A DNA stretch of 64,000 bases from Parablautia intestinalis (GCA_003612395.1 RAYQ01000016.1:1-64000); one strand, 5' to 3'; counted from the stretch's first letter, positions 34,147-43,998 are shown. A program made the numbers and translations. Notes: generated from the letters alone by a model not told the origin.

Positions 34147-35511
34147 GTGGGAAATACAAGAGAACTGATTCTGGATATGTTAATGGAAATTCTGGAAAAG
34201 GGTTCTTACAGCCATCTGGTAATCAGGGATGTGCTTGATAAATATAATTATAGTGCTCCAAGAGATAAGGCCTTCGTGAAAAGAGTAACGGAAGGCACCC
34301 TGGAGCAGCTTATCCGGATTGATTATATTCTGAATCTCTTTTCGAAGGTACCCGTTTCCAAAATGAAGCCGCTTATAAGAAATTTGCTCAGAATGAGCGT
34401 ATATCAGCTCCTTTTTATGGAAAGTATTCCTGCAAGGGCTGTTATCAACGAGGCGGTAAAACTCTGCGGTAAACGGGGGTTAAAGGGACTTTCGGGCTTT
34501 GTAAACGGTGTGCTTCGAAATATTGAAAGGGAAAAGGAGAAGATTCCTTATCCGGACAGAGAAAAAGACCAGGTAAAATATCTTTCGATCCGGTATTCGA
34601 TGCCTGAGTGGCTGGTTTATAAGTGGCTTGCGTTTTATGGGAATAAGAAGACCTGTCATATACTGGAAGGGCTTTTAAAGGAGCATCCTGTGAGTGTACG
34701 TCTAAAGGAGAGCCTTGGGGTGCAGGAAAAGGCAGGCTGGCTTCTGTCACTTAAAAAGGCCGGTGTCTGTGCAAAGGAGCATCCCTATCTGCCTTACGCC
34801 TATGAGCTCTTTGGCACAGAGGGAGTAAGGAATCTGCCCGGTTTTTCTGAAGGGTATTTTGCAGTACAGGATGTGAGCAGTATGCTGGTGGCAGAAGCTG
34901 CAGGAATTGACCGGGAAAAGGAAATGCTGGCGCTGGATGTGTGTGCAGCCCCCGGCGGAAAGTCCATGCATATAGCTGAAAAGCTAAAAGGCAGGGGAAA
35001 AGTGATTGCCAGGGACTTATCGGAGTATAAGGTATCCCTGATCAGAGATAATATAAAAAGAATGGGGTATACCAATATAGAAACCCGGGTGATGGATGCA
35101 CAGCAGTCAGAGGGAGAGCTTAAGGAAAAAGCAGACCTGGTTTTAGCTGATTTGCCCTGTTCCGGCTTTGGAAGCATGGGAAAAAAACGGGACATTAAAT
35201 ATCGTGCCTGCCAGGAGGCTCTTACGGAGCTGGAATGCCTGCAGCGCAGGATACTGGATGTTGTCTGGCAGTATGTGAAACCGGACGGGGTATTGCTCTA
35301 CAGCACCTGTACGATTAATCCTGATGAAAATGAGCATATGGTGGAATGGTTTTTAGAAAAACATCCTTTCTTTCAATTAGAGAGTTTGTCACCCTTTCTT
35401 CCGGAAGTGCTTAAAGAGGAGGGAAAGGGCGGTATGCTGCAGCTCTTTCCGGGGGTACATAAGACAGACGGATTCTTTCTGGCAAGACTGCGCCGGTGTC
35501 GCAAAGCGTGA
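34147..35511 (+). CDS. rsmB: 16S rRNA (cytosine-967 C5) methyltransferase RsmB
   Basis: A 454-residue enzyme with an N-terminal NusB-like RNA-binding domain (residues 1-140) and a C-terminal Rossmann methyltransferase domain: LDVCAAPGGKSMHIAE (SAM site), ADLPCSGFG and the catalytic STCTINPDENE. GTG 34147 is the start behind GGAAGGGAAAAGG. rlmN follows after 36 bases. Confidence 0.95.
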   Translation: MGNTRELILDMLMEILEKGSYSHLVIRDVLDKYNYSAPRDKAFVKRVTEGTLEQLIRIDYILNLFSKVPVSKMKPLIRNLLRMSVYQLLFMESIPARAVINEAVKLCGKRGLKGLSGFVNGVLRNIEREKEKIPYPDREKDQVKYLSIRYSMPEWLVYKWLAFYGNKKTCHILEGLLKEHPVSVRLKESLGVQEKAGWLLSLKKAGVCAKEHPYLPYAYELFGTEGVRNLPGFSEGYFAVQDVSSMLVAEAAGIDREKEMLALDVCAAPGGKSMHIAEKLKGRGKVIARDLSEYKVSLIRDNIKRMGYTNIETRVMDAQQSEGELKEKADLVLADLPCSGFGSMGKKRDIKYRACQEALTELECLQRRILDVVWQYVKPDGVLLYSTCTINPDENEHMVEWFLEKHPFFQLESLSPFLPEVLKEEGKGGMLQLFPGVHKTDGFFLARLRRCRKA

Positions 35512-35547
35512 ACAAAAGCCGGGATCCTGTGGAAAGGCGGATGAAAC

Positions 35548-36627
35548 GTGCGGGATATTAAGTCACTTACTTTAGAAGAATTAAAAAATGAAATACAGCA
35601 GATGGGGGAGGCATCTTTTCGGGCGAAGCAAATGTATCAGTGGACGCATCAAAAACTGGCAAGAGGATTTGAGGAAATGAGCAATCTCCCTCTTTCCCTA
35701 AGGCAAAAATGTGCTGCAAATTATGATTTTACCGCGCTCAGACAGGTGCGTATGCAACAGTCGGCCATAGACGGCACCAGAAAGTATCTGTTTGCGTTAG
35801 GAGATGGCAAATTGGTGGAAAGTGTTTTTATGCGGTACAAACACGGCAACAGCGTATGCATTTCTTCCCAGGTGGGCTGCCGTATGGGCTGCGCTTTCTG
35901 TGCTTCCACCATAGGAGGACTGGAGCGGAACCTTACTGCCTCTGAGATGCTGGATCAGGTTTATGCCATCACGTTGCTTACAGGGGAGAGAGTTTCCAAT
36001 GTGGTGGTTATGGGGTGCGGAGAGCCGCTGGATAATTACGATAACCTTTTACGGTTTTTGATGCTTTTAAATGATGAAAACGGTTTACATATCAGCCAGC
36101 GGAGTATCACAGTTTCCACCTGCGGGCTGGTTCCCCAAATGCGGCGGCTGGCTGAAGAAGGACTTCAGATTACCCTTGCTTTATCCCTTCACGGGGCAAC
36201 GGATGAAAAAAGAAGGCGGCTGATGCCCATTGCCAACCAATATACCCTTGCGGAATTAATGGAAGCCTGTGCATTTTATTTTGAAAAAACAGGCAGACGG
36301 ATCACTTTTGAGTATGCTCTGGTGGGAGGCGTCAATGATGGGGACACAGACGTACAGGCTCTTTTGGAGCTTATAAAGGATTTAAACTGCCATGTGAACC
36401 TGATTCCGGTGAATCCTGTAAAAGAGCGGAATTTCATGCAGCCTGAAGCACCTTACATTGCTGCGTTTAAAAATAAACTTGAAAAAAATGGAATAAATGT
36501 TACTATTAGAAGGGAAATGGGAAGAGACATTGACGGTGCCTGCGGACAGTTAAGGAAAAGGCAGATGGATTCAGAGACGAAGCAGCAGCCGGTTACCGGT
36601 TACGGAAAAAACGGCAGGAGCAGATAG
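35548..36627 (+). CDS. rlmN: Dual-specificity 23S rRNA/tRNA adenine-C2 methyltransferase RlmN
   Basis: A 359-residue radical SAM methyltransferase. The cluster motif is CRMGCAFCAS, preceded by SSQVGC. VVMGCGEPLDNYDN, TVSTCGLVP, LSLHGATDEKRR and NLIPVNPV follow, and a late Cys (DGACGQL) completes the catalytic pair. It starts at GTG 35548. It modifies A2503 of 23S rRNA and some tRNAs. Confidence 0.96.
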   Translation: MRDIKSLTLEELKNEIQQMGEASFRAKQMYQWTHQKLARGFEEMSNLPLSLRQKCAANYDFTALRQVRMQQSAIDGTRKYLFALGDGKLVESVFMRYKHGNSVCISSQVGCRMGCAFCASTIGGLERNLTASEMLDQVYAITLLTGERVSNVVVMGCGEPLDNYDNLLRFLMLLNDENGLHISQRSITVSTCGLVPQMRRLAEEGLQITLALSLHGATDEKRRRLMPIANQYTLAELMEACAFYFEKTGRRITFEYALVGGVNDGDTDVQALLELIKDLNCHVNLIPVNPVKERNFMQPEAPYIAAFKNKLEKNGINVTIRREMGRDIDGACGQLRKRQMDSETKQQPVTGYGKNGRSR

Positions 36628-36649
36628 CATTACAGTGGGAGGAAGAACC

Positions 36650-37378
36650 GTGTTACAATCCTTTTCTGTGACAGATATAGGAAAAAAGAGAAAACTGAAT
36701 CAGGATTTTGTGTATGTATCAGAGGGACCTGTGGGTAATCTTCCGAACGTGTTCATTGTGGCTGATGGTATGGGCGGGCACAATGCGGGAGAATATGCCT
36801 CAAAGTGTGCAGCGGAAACCATGATCAGGGAAATACGGGGATGCTTTGAGAAAAATCCGGTACGGATTATGGGAAAAGCCATTCGAATTGCCAATGACCA
36901 GATACGGCGTAAGGCGAAAGAAGATTTAAGCCTTTATGGCATGGGTACCACAGTGGTTGCCGCTACCTGCTTAGGGCACTATCTGCAGGTGGCAAATGTA
37001 GGGGACAGCAGACTTTATATTGCAAATGAAGAAATCAGGCAGATTACCCGGGACCATTCACTGGTAGAGGAAATGATACGGATGGGAACCATTGACCGGG
37101 AAACGGCCCGCAGCCATCCGGATAAGAATATCATTACCAGGGCTATTGGTGCACTTGACACGGTGGAAATTGACTTTTTCCATGAGGAGCTTAAACCGGG
37201 GGATATTGTGCTCATGTGTTCTGATGGTTTGACAAATATGCTTGAGGATGAAGAAATTGAAAAAATTTTGAAAGAGAGGCTTTCTCTTGAGGAGAAGGCA
37301 AAGAAACTGGTTGAGGCGGCCAACGACAACGGAGGAAAAGACAATATTGCAGTAATTTTAATAGATGTATTTGGGTGA
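36650..37378 (+). CDS. PP2C-type Ser/Thr protein phosphatase, Stp/PrpC-like
   Basis: A 242-residue PPM phosphatase: SVTDIGKKRKLNQDF, VADGMGGHNAGEYAS, ANVGDSRLYI, DHSLVEEMIRMG, LMCSDGLTNML and DNGGKDNIAVIL provide the metal-binding Asp residues. GTG 36650 sits seven bases after GGGAGG and matches family starts. It precedes prkC and should reverse its phosphorylations. Confidence 0.94.
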   Translation: MLQSFSVTDIGKKRKLNQDFVYVSEGPVGNLPNVFIVADGMGGHNAGEYASKCAAETMIREIRGCFEKNPVRIMGKAIRIANDQIRRKAKEDLSLYGMGTTVVAATCLGHYLQVANVGDSRLYIANEEIRQITRDHSLVEEMIRMGTIDRETARSHPDKNIITRAIGALDTVEIDFFHEELKPGDIVLMCSDGLTNMLEDEEIEKILKERLSLEEKAKKLVEAANDNGGKDNIAVILIDVFG

Positions 37379-37420
37379 ACGGCTGTATATCCGCTAAGAA
37401 TGATATTTTAAGAGGTAAAT

Positions 37421-39631
37421 ATGATAAAAATAGGAATGATAATCGGAGATAGGTACGAAATACTGGAAAAAATTGGCACGGGCGGTATGTCCGATGTATA
37501 CAAGGCAAAGGATCACAAGCTTAACAGGCTTGTGGCCGTGAAAGTTTTAAAACAGGAATTCAGTGAAAATGCAAATTTTGTATCTAAATTCAGAGTGGAA
37601 GCCCAGGCAGCAGCAGGACTTGCACACCCCAGTATTGTAAATGTATATGATGTGGGGGAGGAAAACGGAATCTACTTTATCGTCATGGAGCTGGTAGAGG
37701 GGATTACCTTAAAGAAATATATTGAGAAAAAAGCAAGGCTGTCCGTAAAGGAGGCTGTCAGCATTGCCATTCAGGTGTGCATGGGAATTGAAGCGGCCCA
37801 TAATAATCATATTATCCACAGAGATATTAAACCCCAGAACATTATTATTTCCAAAGAGGGAAAGGTAAAGGTTACTGACTTTGGAATAGCTAAGGCAGCA
37901 ACCAGCAATACCATAACCTCTAATGTGATGGGTTCTGTTCATTATACTTCCCCGGAGCAGGCAAGAGGAGGTTATTCCGATGAGAAAAGCGATATTTATT
38001 CGCTTGGCATTACCATGTTTGAGATGCTTACCGGCAGGGTGCCGTTTAACGGGGATACAACGGTTGCGATTGCCATTAAACATATTCAGGAGGAGATGCC
38101 CTCACCCAGGGAATATATTTCGGAGATACCGGTCAGTGTAGAGCAGATTGTTTTTAAATGCTGTCAGAAGAGTCCGGACAGGAGATACCAGTCTATGGGC
38201 GAGCTGATTGCAGATTTAAAACGTTCCCTGATGACACCGGATGAAGATTTTGTGAAAGTAGTAAATCCTGACGAGGAAGGCGCAACCAAGCATTTCAGCG
38301 GCAGGGAAATGGAAAATATCAAAAAGCAGGTAAGACACAGAGACAGCTTAGAGGAGGCTATGCACCTTAGAACGGAAGCCGATGTGAAAAAGTCCCTTAA
38401 GAAGAAGTATGTTATTGACGAAGAAGAAGAGGAAGATGAGGGGGATGAGGAAGATATAGACGAAACAGAATACGAGTATTATGAGGAAGAGGACGATGAG
38501 GACGAAGAAGAGGAAGCGGAGGAGGATGATTATGATCCCAAAATGGAACGGCTTACCACTGTTCTTGCCGTCATAGCTGCTATTCTTGTGGGATGTATCG
38601 TGCTTTTCCTGGTGGGCAGAGCTGTGGGGCTGTTTGATTTTGAGCTTTTTGGTCTTGGGAATGAACAGACACAGGAGGAGGAAGAAGAACCCCGGGAAGA
38701 AGTTGAAATGGTGGAAGTGGTCGGACAGGATGTGGATGACGTAAAAGTGGCGCTCTTAGAGCTTGGACTAACACCGGAAATAGAGTATGAGGAAAGCAGC
38801 GAATATAAACAGGGAATTGTCATGCGCACAAGTGTGGAGCCTGGTACAAAGGTTTTAGAGGGCACCAACGTGGTCCTTACGGTCAGTGCCGGTTCGGAAG
38901 GCGTGAAGGTGCCGGATGTTGTGGGAATGACAGAGGCAGAGGGCGTTGCTACTTTGAGTAATAAGGGATTTGTAGTGAACAAGACGGAAGGATATGACGC
39001 TTATATAAAGGAAGGCAGTATCATTACGCAGTCACCTGAAGCAGGGTCCAAGGCGCCCAGCGGCACGGCAGTGACCATCCGTATCAGCTTAGGAACGGAA
39101 AACGCCAAGATACCGGTGCCTGATGTTATGGGCAAAAGCGAGGAAGAAGCAATGGCTATACTGGTGGAAAACGGGCTTGCACTGGGAGTTGTATCCGAGG
39201 TCAACCACGAGGATCCGAGTCTGTCAGGACTTGTATGCTACCAGAGCTATTCGGTGGGCACTTATGTGGATGCAGGAACTGCAGTGGATATCAGTATCAG
39301 CATAGGACCGGCCCAGGCTACCTTTATGTTTTTAGAGAGTATTTCTGCTCCCACACCAGAGGAAGATTCTCATTATCAGGCAGGCACTACCGTTACGGTA
39401 ACGCTGATGGCTGATGACGGGACTCAGCTTTTCAGTACCCAGACGGCATCCTTCCCGATTCAGCAGCAAAATATAACGGGAATAAAATGTGAAACAGGAT
39501 ATATATTGTACCAGTATGTAAATATCATTGAGCCTACCAGCATTACCAACGAGGACGGCTCCGTAACAACGGTGGAGGGAAGTACGGAAAATAAAGAAGT
39601 AAGGCGCCCGATCCAGTTTATTCAGGAATAA
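37421..39631 (+). CDS. prkC: Membrane Ser/Thr kinase with PASTA domains, PrkC-like
   Basis: The 736 residues comprise a Hanks-type kinase domain (1-270: IGTGGMSDVYKA, VAVKVLK, HRDIKPQNII, VTDFGIAKA, YSLGITMFEMLTGRVPF). A very acidic linker of about 45 residues rich in Glu/Asp (about 328-372) follows, then one membrane segment (about 377-402). The extracellular part has three PASTA repeats (VEVVGQDVDDVK..., VKVPDVVGMTEAEG..., IPVPDVMGKSEEEA...) and a C-terminal domain. PASTA repeats bind peptidoglycan fragments, so the kinase links wall state to growth or spore germination. It follows its likely phosphatase by 42 bases. Confidence 0.95.
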   Translation: MIKIGMIIGDRYEILEKIGTGGMSDVYKAKDHKLNRLVAVKVLKQEFSENANFVSKFRVEAQAAAGLAHPSIVNVYDVGEENGIYFIVMELVEGITLKKYIEKKARLSVKEAVSIAIQVCMGIEAAHNNHIIHRDIKPQNIIISKEGKVKVTDFGIAKAATSNTITSNVMGSVHYTSPEQARGGYSDEKSDIYSLGITMFEMLTGRVPFNGDTTVAIAIKHIQEEMPSPREYISEIPVSVEQIVFKCCQKSPDRRYQSMGELIADLKRSLMTPDEDFVKVVNPDEEGATKHFSGREMENIKKQVRHRDSLEEAMHLRTEADVKKSLKKKYVIDEEEEEDEGDEEDIDETEYEYYEEEDDEDEEEEAEEDDYDPKMERLTTVLAVIAAILVGCIVLFLVGRAVGLFDFELFGLGNEQTQEEEEEPREEVEMVEVVGQDVDDVKVALLELGLTPEIEYEESSEYKQGIVMRTSVEPGTKVLEGTNVVLTVSAGSEGVKVPDVVGMTEAEGVATLSNKGFVVNKTEGYDAYIKEGSIITQSPEAGSKAPSGTAVTIRISLGTENAKIPVPDVMGKSEEEAMAILVENGLALGVVSEVNHEDPSLSGLVCYQSYSVGTYVDAGTAVDISISIGPAQATFMFLESISAPTPEEDSHYQAGTTVTVTLMADDGTQLFSTQTASFPIQQQNITGIKCETGYILYQYVNIIEPTSITNEDGSVTTVEGSTENKEVRRPIQFIQE

Positions 39632-39710
39632 AATTTGACAAATTTGGGCTGTCGCCCCAATTTGCAGGCTGTGAAGCAAAATGGTTTAAAGGAAACAGGA
39701 TTATGATTGT

Positions 39711-40586
39711 ATGCAGGGGAAGATAGTAAAAGGTATTGCAGGCTTTTATTATGTACACACAGGCCTTGGCTTAGTGGAATGTAAGGCAAAGGGGATATTC
39801 AGAAAAGATAAAATAAAGCCGTTAGTCGGCGATAATGTGGAGATAGAGCTGGTGGATGAGGCCGAAAAGGAAGGGAATATCGTCCGTATCATGCCGCGGA
39901 GCAACGCGCTGATACGGCCGGCATCTGCTAACATAGATCAGGCATTGGTGATTTTTGCCATCATACGGCCAAGTCCTAACTACAATTTACTGGATCGCTT
40001 TTTGATCACAATGGAAAAACAGGGGCTGCCTTCCGTTATCTGTTTTAATAAAAAAGACATAGCCGGTGAAAAGGAGCTTGAGGAGCTTAAGGATGCTTAT
40101 GGAAAATGCGGATACCGAGTTTTGTTTGTAAGCGGAACTGCTAAAGAGGGTATGGAAGAATTAAGGAAATGCCTTCGGGGAAAGACTACGGTAGTAGCAG
40201 GCCCTAGCGGTGTGGGAAAATCAACCATTATCAATACCCTTTGCCCCGAGGCTAACATGGAGACCGGAGAAATCAGCCAAAAAATAGGCCGTGGTAAGCA
40301 TACCACCAGGCATGCCCAGCTGTTCGCCCTCTCAGAGGACACCTTTATTATGGACACCCCGGGCTTTACCGCTTTAAGCCTTGCGGAAATGGATAAAGAA
40401 GAATTAAAGGAGTGCTATCCGGAGTTTGCAGATTACGAGAAAGAATGCAGATTCGGGGGCTGTTCCCATATCAGCGAGCCGGAGTGCGGCGTAAAAAGCG
40501 CCCTGGCGCGGGGCGCGGTAAGCAGGGTGCGGTATGAGAATTATACGGCGCTGTACGAGGAATTAAAGAGTCGAAGAAGATACTAA
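39711..40586 (+). CDS. rsgA: Ribosome small subunit-dependent GTPase RsgA
   Basis: A 291-residue circularly permuted GTPase: an N-terminal OB fold, NKKD (G4) before GPSGVGKSTIINTL (G1), DTPG (G3), and a C-terminal zinc site with Cys and His in ECRFGGCSHISEPECGV. It assists late maturation of the 30S subunit. Its position after prkC is typical of Firmicutes. Confidence 0.95.
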   Translation: MQGKIVKGIAGFYYVHTGLGLVECKAKGIFRKDKIKPLVGDNVEIELVDEAEKEGNIVRIMPRSNALIRPASANIDQALVIFAIIRPSPNYNLLDRFLITMEKQGLPSVICFNKKDIAGEKELEELKDAYGKCGYRVLFVSGTAKEGMEELRKCLRGKTTVVAGPSGVGKSTIINTLCPEANMETGEISQKIGRGKHTTRHAQLFALSEDTFIMDTPGFTALSLAEMDKEELKECYPEFADYEKECRFGGCSHISEPECGVKSALARGAVSRVRYENYTALYEELKSRRRY

Positions 40587-40607
40587 ATCAGTTTTTATAA
40601 TTTTATT

Positions 40608-40765
40608 AACATAAGAATGGCTGGCAAAGCCTGGCATTCGTTGTTTAGCATAAGAATGGCTGGCAAAGCCTGGCATTCGTTGTTTAGCATAAGAATGGCT
40701 GGCAAAGCCTGGCATTCGTTGTTTAGCATAAGGCCAGCTCGCAGAGCGTGCTGGCCGTTGTTTTG
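40608..40765 (+). repeat. Tandem array of B hairpin units, locus 4
   Basis: Three perfect copies of a 39-bp unit (40611-40649, 40650-40688, 40689-40727; begins ATAAGAATGGCTGGCAAAG, ends CGTTGTTTAGC) are followed by a diverged fourth copy, 40728-40765, in which both stem arms have changed (GGCCAGCTCGC / GCGTGCTGGCC). That compensatory change suggests the hairpin is under selection. There are no unique spacers, so it is not a CRISPR array. Confidence 0.85.
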
Positions 40766-40808
40766 TAACTGTGGATTTCCCAATACATTAAAGAGAGGAT
40801 GAGAAACT

Positions 40809-41168
40809 ATGAATCAGGAACTAAAGGATTTTACCGTCCAAAAAGTAAAGGAGTATATGAGTGTGCCATACTGCTGCGCAGAGGCAAAAGAAGCGGGGCA
40901 GGCTTTCCTGGATGCGCTGGATACGGACAGGGAGGCGGAAAAGACAAAAGCGCTGATTGAGGAATTAGAGCTGGATATCATGCCGGTTGACCAGGTGATT
41001 GATTTTGCAAAATCGGAAGCAGGGGCTCAGGTTTTCGGAGCGGAAGAAGCTAAAAATGTAGCGGCCCATGGAGAGGAAATCAAGGCGGCAGGAAGAAAGT
41101 ACTGCGACTGCGAGGCATGTGCGCCGGTGGAGGCGATTCTTAAGAGGAAAGATGAGATTTTAAGATAA
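40809..41168 (+). CDS. Conserved protein of unknown function with C-terminal Cys cluster
   Basis: A 119-residue, mostly helical, acidic protein. It contains the pair CC near residue 21 and the cluster CDCEAC near residues 98-103, suggesting metal binding or redox chemistry. A good ribosome binding site, GAGAGGATGAG, precedes ATG 40809. Similar short proteins occur in gut Clostridia, but I cannot name a function. Confidence 0.65.
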   Translation: MNQELKDFTVQKVKEYMSVPYCCAEAKEAGQAFLDALDTDREAEKTKALIEELELDIMPVDQVIDFAKSEAGAQVFGAEEAKNVAAHGEEIKAAGRKYCDCEACAPVEAILKRKDEILR

Positions 41169-41256
41169 GGAAAAGAAAACTGCCGGCAGGTAACACTACT
41201 TTTGAAAGAGTTCCAACACAGGGAAAGGTCGATGACTTAAATGTTGTTGATTATTC

Positions 41257-41368
41257 TAAAGCTTGAGAACCACCCACATACTGGTATTTTAAAGCCTGAG
41301 AACCACTACAATATATCGTATGCTTTAATCGCTTGAATAATTAAATCTCAGGTGGCTCCCAGGCTTTA
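41257..41368. repeat. Triple related repeat forming an inverted pair
   Basis: TAAAGCTTGAGAACCAC at 41257, TAAAGCCTGAGAACCAC at 41290 and the inverted GTGGCTCCCAGGCTTTA at 41352-41368 are copies of one 17-mer with one to three changes. The last two can form a long stem in the leader of the acetyltransferase gene. This may be a small insertion remnant or a regulatory leader. Confidence 0.5.
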
Positions 41369-41416
41369 GCATAATCATACGAGTTTTAGGCTTTCAATTT
41401 CCGGAGGACTTTTATT

Positions 41417-41896
41417 ATGAAATTTCACAGAACAGATGGCAAGGATAAAAATTTTATAGAGAACTGCAGGCTTCTTGATAAGGAGCTGGACAGGCGTGTC
41501 GGGAAAAAGATAGAAAGAGACAAATACAAAAAATATAACCAGTTGGATGAAATTAAGGAAGCAATCGTTGTATATGAAGGGAATCAGGTAGTTGGCGGCG
41601 GAGCCATCAGAAGATATGATGATGAAACAATAGAATTGAAGCGGGTGTTTGTACATACGGAATATCAGGGACGGGGTATAGGGAGCAGGCTTGTTTCCCT
41701 TTTGATAGAATGGGCCATAGAACTGGGATATAAGAAAATGGTTCTTGAAACCGGGGAGCTATTGGCTGAATCCTGCGCTGTATATAAAAAGCTGGGTTTT
41801 CAAGTGATCCGGAATTATGGTCCGTATGAGAGTATGCCGGAATCATTGTGTATGGCAAAGGATTTGAAAAGCGGGAGGCGCTCAGATGCAGGATAA
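41417..41896 (+). CDS. GNAT-family N-acetyltransferase
   Basis: A 159-residue GNAT enzyme. The acetyl-CoA motif is [21 protein letters not shown], with ELKRVFV before it and [27 protein letters not shown] after it. The C-terminal block is typical of small-molecule acetyltransferases of unknown substrate. GGAGGA precedes ATG 41417 by ten bases. Confidence 0.85.
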   Translation: MKFHRTDGKDKNFIENCRLLDKELDRRVGKKIERDKYKKYNQLDEIKEAIVVYEGNQVVGGGAIRRYDDETIELKRVFVHTEYQGRGIGSRLVSLLIEWAIELGYKKMVLETGELLAESCAVYKKLGFQVIRNYGPYESMPESLCMAKDLKSGRRSDAG

Positions 41897-42093
41897 AGAT
41901 TTTGATATGCAGCTAAAGCGGGCGGAATGTCCGGTGAAGGTGGGCAGGGGAGGGGCCGGCGTACCATTCTTTGGATATCCGCCCGGAGATTATTGACCGG
42001 ATAAGGAATGCATTCCGAGGATTGAAGAAGAATGGGAAACTGTGTCATGGGAGCGGGACTTTTGATTACGGAGACTGGGCGGTCTGGCTGTGA
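41886..42093 (+). pseudogene. Short frameshifted reading frame
   Basis: ATG 41886 opens a frame that ends after about 36 codons. In another frame the following DNA reads SLDIRPEIIDRIRNAFRG and then LKKNGKLCHGSGTFDYGDW to a stop at 42093. The second part looks like the conserved end of a small protein, so a frameshift near 41965 is likely. No function is recognised. Confidence 0.35.
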
Positions 42094-42105
42094 CGAGGTG
42101 TGTTT

Positions 42106-42633
42106 ATGTGGGATAAAGGCAGGATGGAGGCAGAAGATATTATTCTTGGGAAAGCAAAATATGAGGATTGGAAATCTGTATACCGCAATGTCTGGTCAAG
42201 GCCGGAAACAGCAGAATATATGGTATGGAAAGTGACTGTTGACGAGGATGAGGCCAGGGAAAGAATACAGAGGACAATCACATGGCAGGAAACCCATGAT
42301 GCGTGGCTGGTTTATGAGAAGGACAGCGGGCAGGCCATTGGTTTTGCCGGAGTGAAGGAAACAGAGCCGCATACTTATCATGAGACGGGTATTGCCCTGG
42401 GGCCGGAGTATGTGAGAAGGGGGTATGGGAAACAGATACTTCATTTATTGATGGAATACTGTATTTCTTTAGGCGGGCAGGAATTTTATTATTCTACACG
42501 GGCAGGGAATCTTGCTTCAAGGGCATTGGCCTTATCCTGTGGATTTACTTATCAGCATTCGGAGCAGAAGAAAGACCAGTGCAGTGGAAAAAGTTATGAA
42601 CTGGAGATTTATAAAAGGAATCTTTTGACGTAA
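42106..42633 (+). CDS. GNAT-family N-acetyltransferase, RimJ/RimL-like
   Basis: A 175-residue acetyltransferase with the RimJ/RimL pattern: DIILGKAKYEDWKSVYRNVWSRPE near the N-terminus, AIGFAGVKET, the cofactor motif LGPEYVRRGYGKQILHLLMEY, and the Asn-containing STRAGNLASRALALSCGF near the C-terminus. ATG 42106 has GAGG seven bases upstream. The substrate is unknown. Confidence 0.85.
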   Translation: MWDKGRMEAEDIILGKAKYEDWKSVYRNVWSRPETAEYMVWKVTVDEDEARERIQRTITWQETHDAWLVYEKDSGQAIGFAGVKETEPHTYHETGIALGPEYVRRGYGKQILHLLMEYCISLGGQEFYYSTRAGNLASRALALSCGFTYQHSEQKKDQCSGKSYELEIYKRNLLT

Positions 42634-43257
42634 TCAGAACGCTCCAAAGCGGAAAATATGAACGAATCGGAATATATACGCTCTTCTCCTGAACCGGAAT
42701 ATCATAGATGTCATAAAACATAATGGCACGATACCGGAGAAAAAAGTCAGTGCTTTTGCAAAAGCCGGCAGTGGGCTTGTAAATACTTCATTTTATCCCT
42801 TGATAGTGAGCGCAAAGAAATTTTTCACGAAACAAAAAGAACATCATCCATGGCGGCATGAGCATCCGGCATGGTATATGGGATGAGTTCAGTTACGGCA
42901 GATATCCTAAAGTGAAAAGAATTACCATGGGGATAATCAGGGAATTACAGAACTTGTACTGCGGGAATTTTAGATTTTTATGCCGTTTTGCATAGTTGCT
43001 TTACGGAGTAATACAGACGTTAGAAGTATATAAGGGGAATGAGGAGAAAGAGATCCAACACAGAAAATTCCCTCTATTCCTTACAACACCATACAAGCCG
43101 GAATAGGCGGGAATTTATGAAAATTTCTTTTCGCCAGCCCTCCACGAATAACTTGCGTATTTGCAAAACAGGAGAGGTAATCTCTTTCTATCCCCCTTTG
43201 CACGGCATAATACTGCTATCCAGCGGCGATTTGTAGCTTTTGGTTAAATACCATTTC
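42634..43257. other. Non-coding or decayed DNA
   Basis: Only short, interrupted frames appear on either strand, none with a ribosome binding site. The stretch begins the 42.6-46.8 kb zone in which most genes are broken, and may itself be eroded coding DNA. Confidence 0.45.
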
Positions 43258-43879
43258 CTACCTGTCTTTTCCCCCGGCTTCAAACAGATTCGGTGAAGCG
43301 TTAAAACCCGAACACGCTATAATGCCTTTTACTTCGGGGGAGGGGGTATATAAGCACACTGCAAACACTATAGCCGCCCCAGCTATGCCCGAATAAAACA
43401 ATTGGCAGACTTGGGAATTTTCCGCTTTCTTCCACAAATGTGATTGCATAGTCAAGGTCAATTACTCCCTGTGGAAGTCCTTCGACTCCCTCACCCTCGC
43501 TTTCATCATTTCCCGTAGCGTCATAGGAGAAAACATAATATCCATGACAGGCAAAATAATTCACACAATCTATATAAGAATTATGTCCACCTCCACCAAA
43601 GCCATGTGCCATTACAACGATACCACGCTGGTTTTCTCCCGAACGATAGATATATCCCGCCAGTTTCTGCCCCTCGTTGGAACTAAACTCATATTTCGTG
43701 CGGTGCAATCCGTCAAAGCCATCAACATAGAGCATAAGCGGCTCATAGCTCTCAAATCGCTGGTTAAAATTCTCGTTATACACCATTACAGACAATACCC
43801 AATTGCCAGCTATTATTAGTACAGCCACGATAGCTAATACAATAAAGAGAATCTTTTTCTTTTTAGATTTTGGTTTCAT
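43258..43879 (-). pseudogene. Alpha/beta hydrolase, frameshifted and truncated
   Basis: The protein begins with a membrane anchor (KKKKILFIVLAIVAVLIIAGNW) and continues to the oxyanion region MAHGFGGGG and the nucleophile elbow FGHSWGGYS. In a C-rich run near 43340-43350 the frame shifts; the next frame continues EVKGIIACSGFNASPNLFEAGG before a stop at 43258. The Asp and His of the triad are missing. The normal protein would be an extracellularly facing or membrane-tethered lipase-like hydrolase. A start at ATG 43879 is supported by AAAGGA upstream. Confidence 0.8.
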
Positions 43880-43998
43880 TTTTTCATATCCTTTTCGACT
43901 GATGTTATATCATTCAGAGGGGCAATAGTATTTTAAGTGCCTCCTGACTACCACTGGAAAAATAGAAATGCACAAACTATTATTTACTTTAATTAGAT

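Noticed and set aside
40608-40765. CRISPR array
   Set aside because: The 39-bp period is entirely repeat, with no unique spacers and no cas genes nearby.
40617-40802. Open frame of 61 codons encoding three copies of a 13-residue repeat
   Set aside because: The 39-bp hairpin array is a multiple of three, so any open frame through it repeats. There is no ribosome binding site, and both strands are open.
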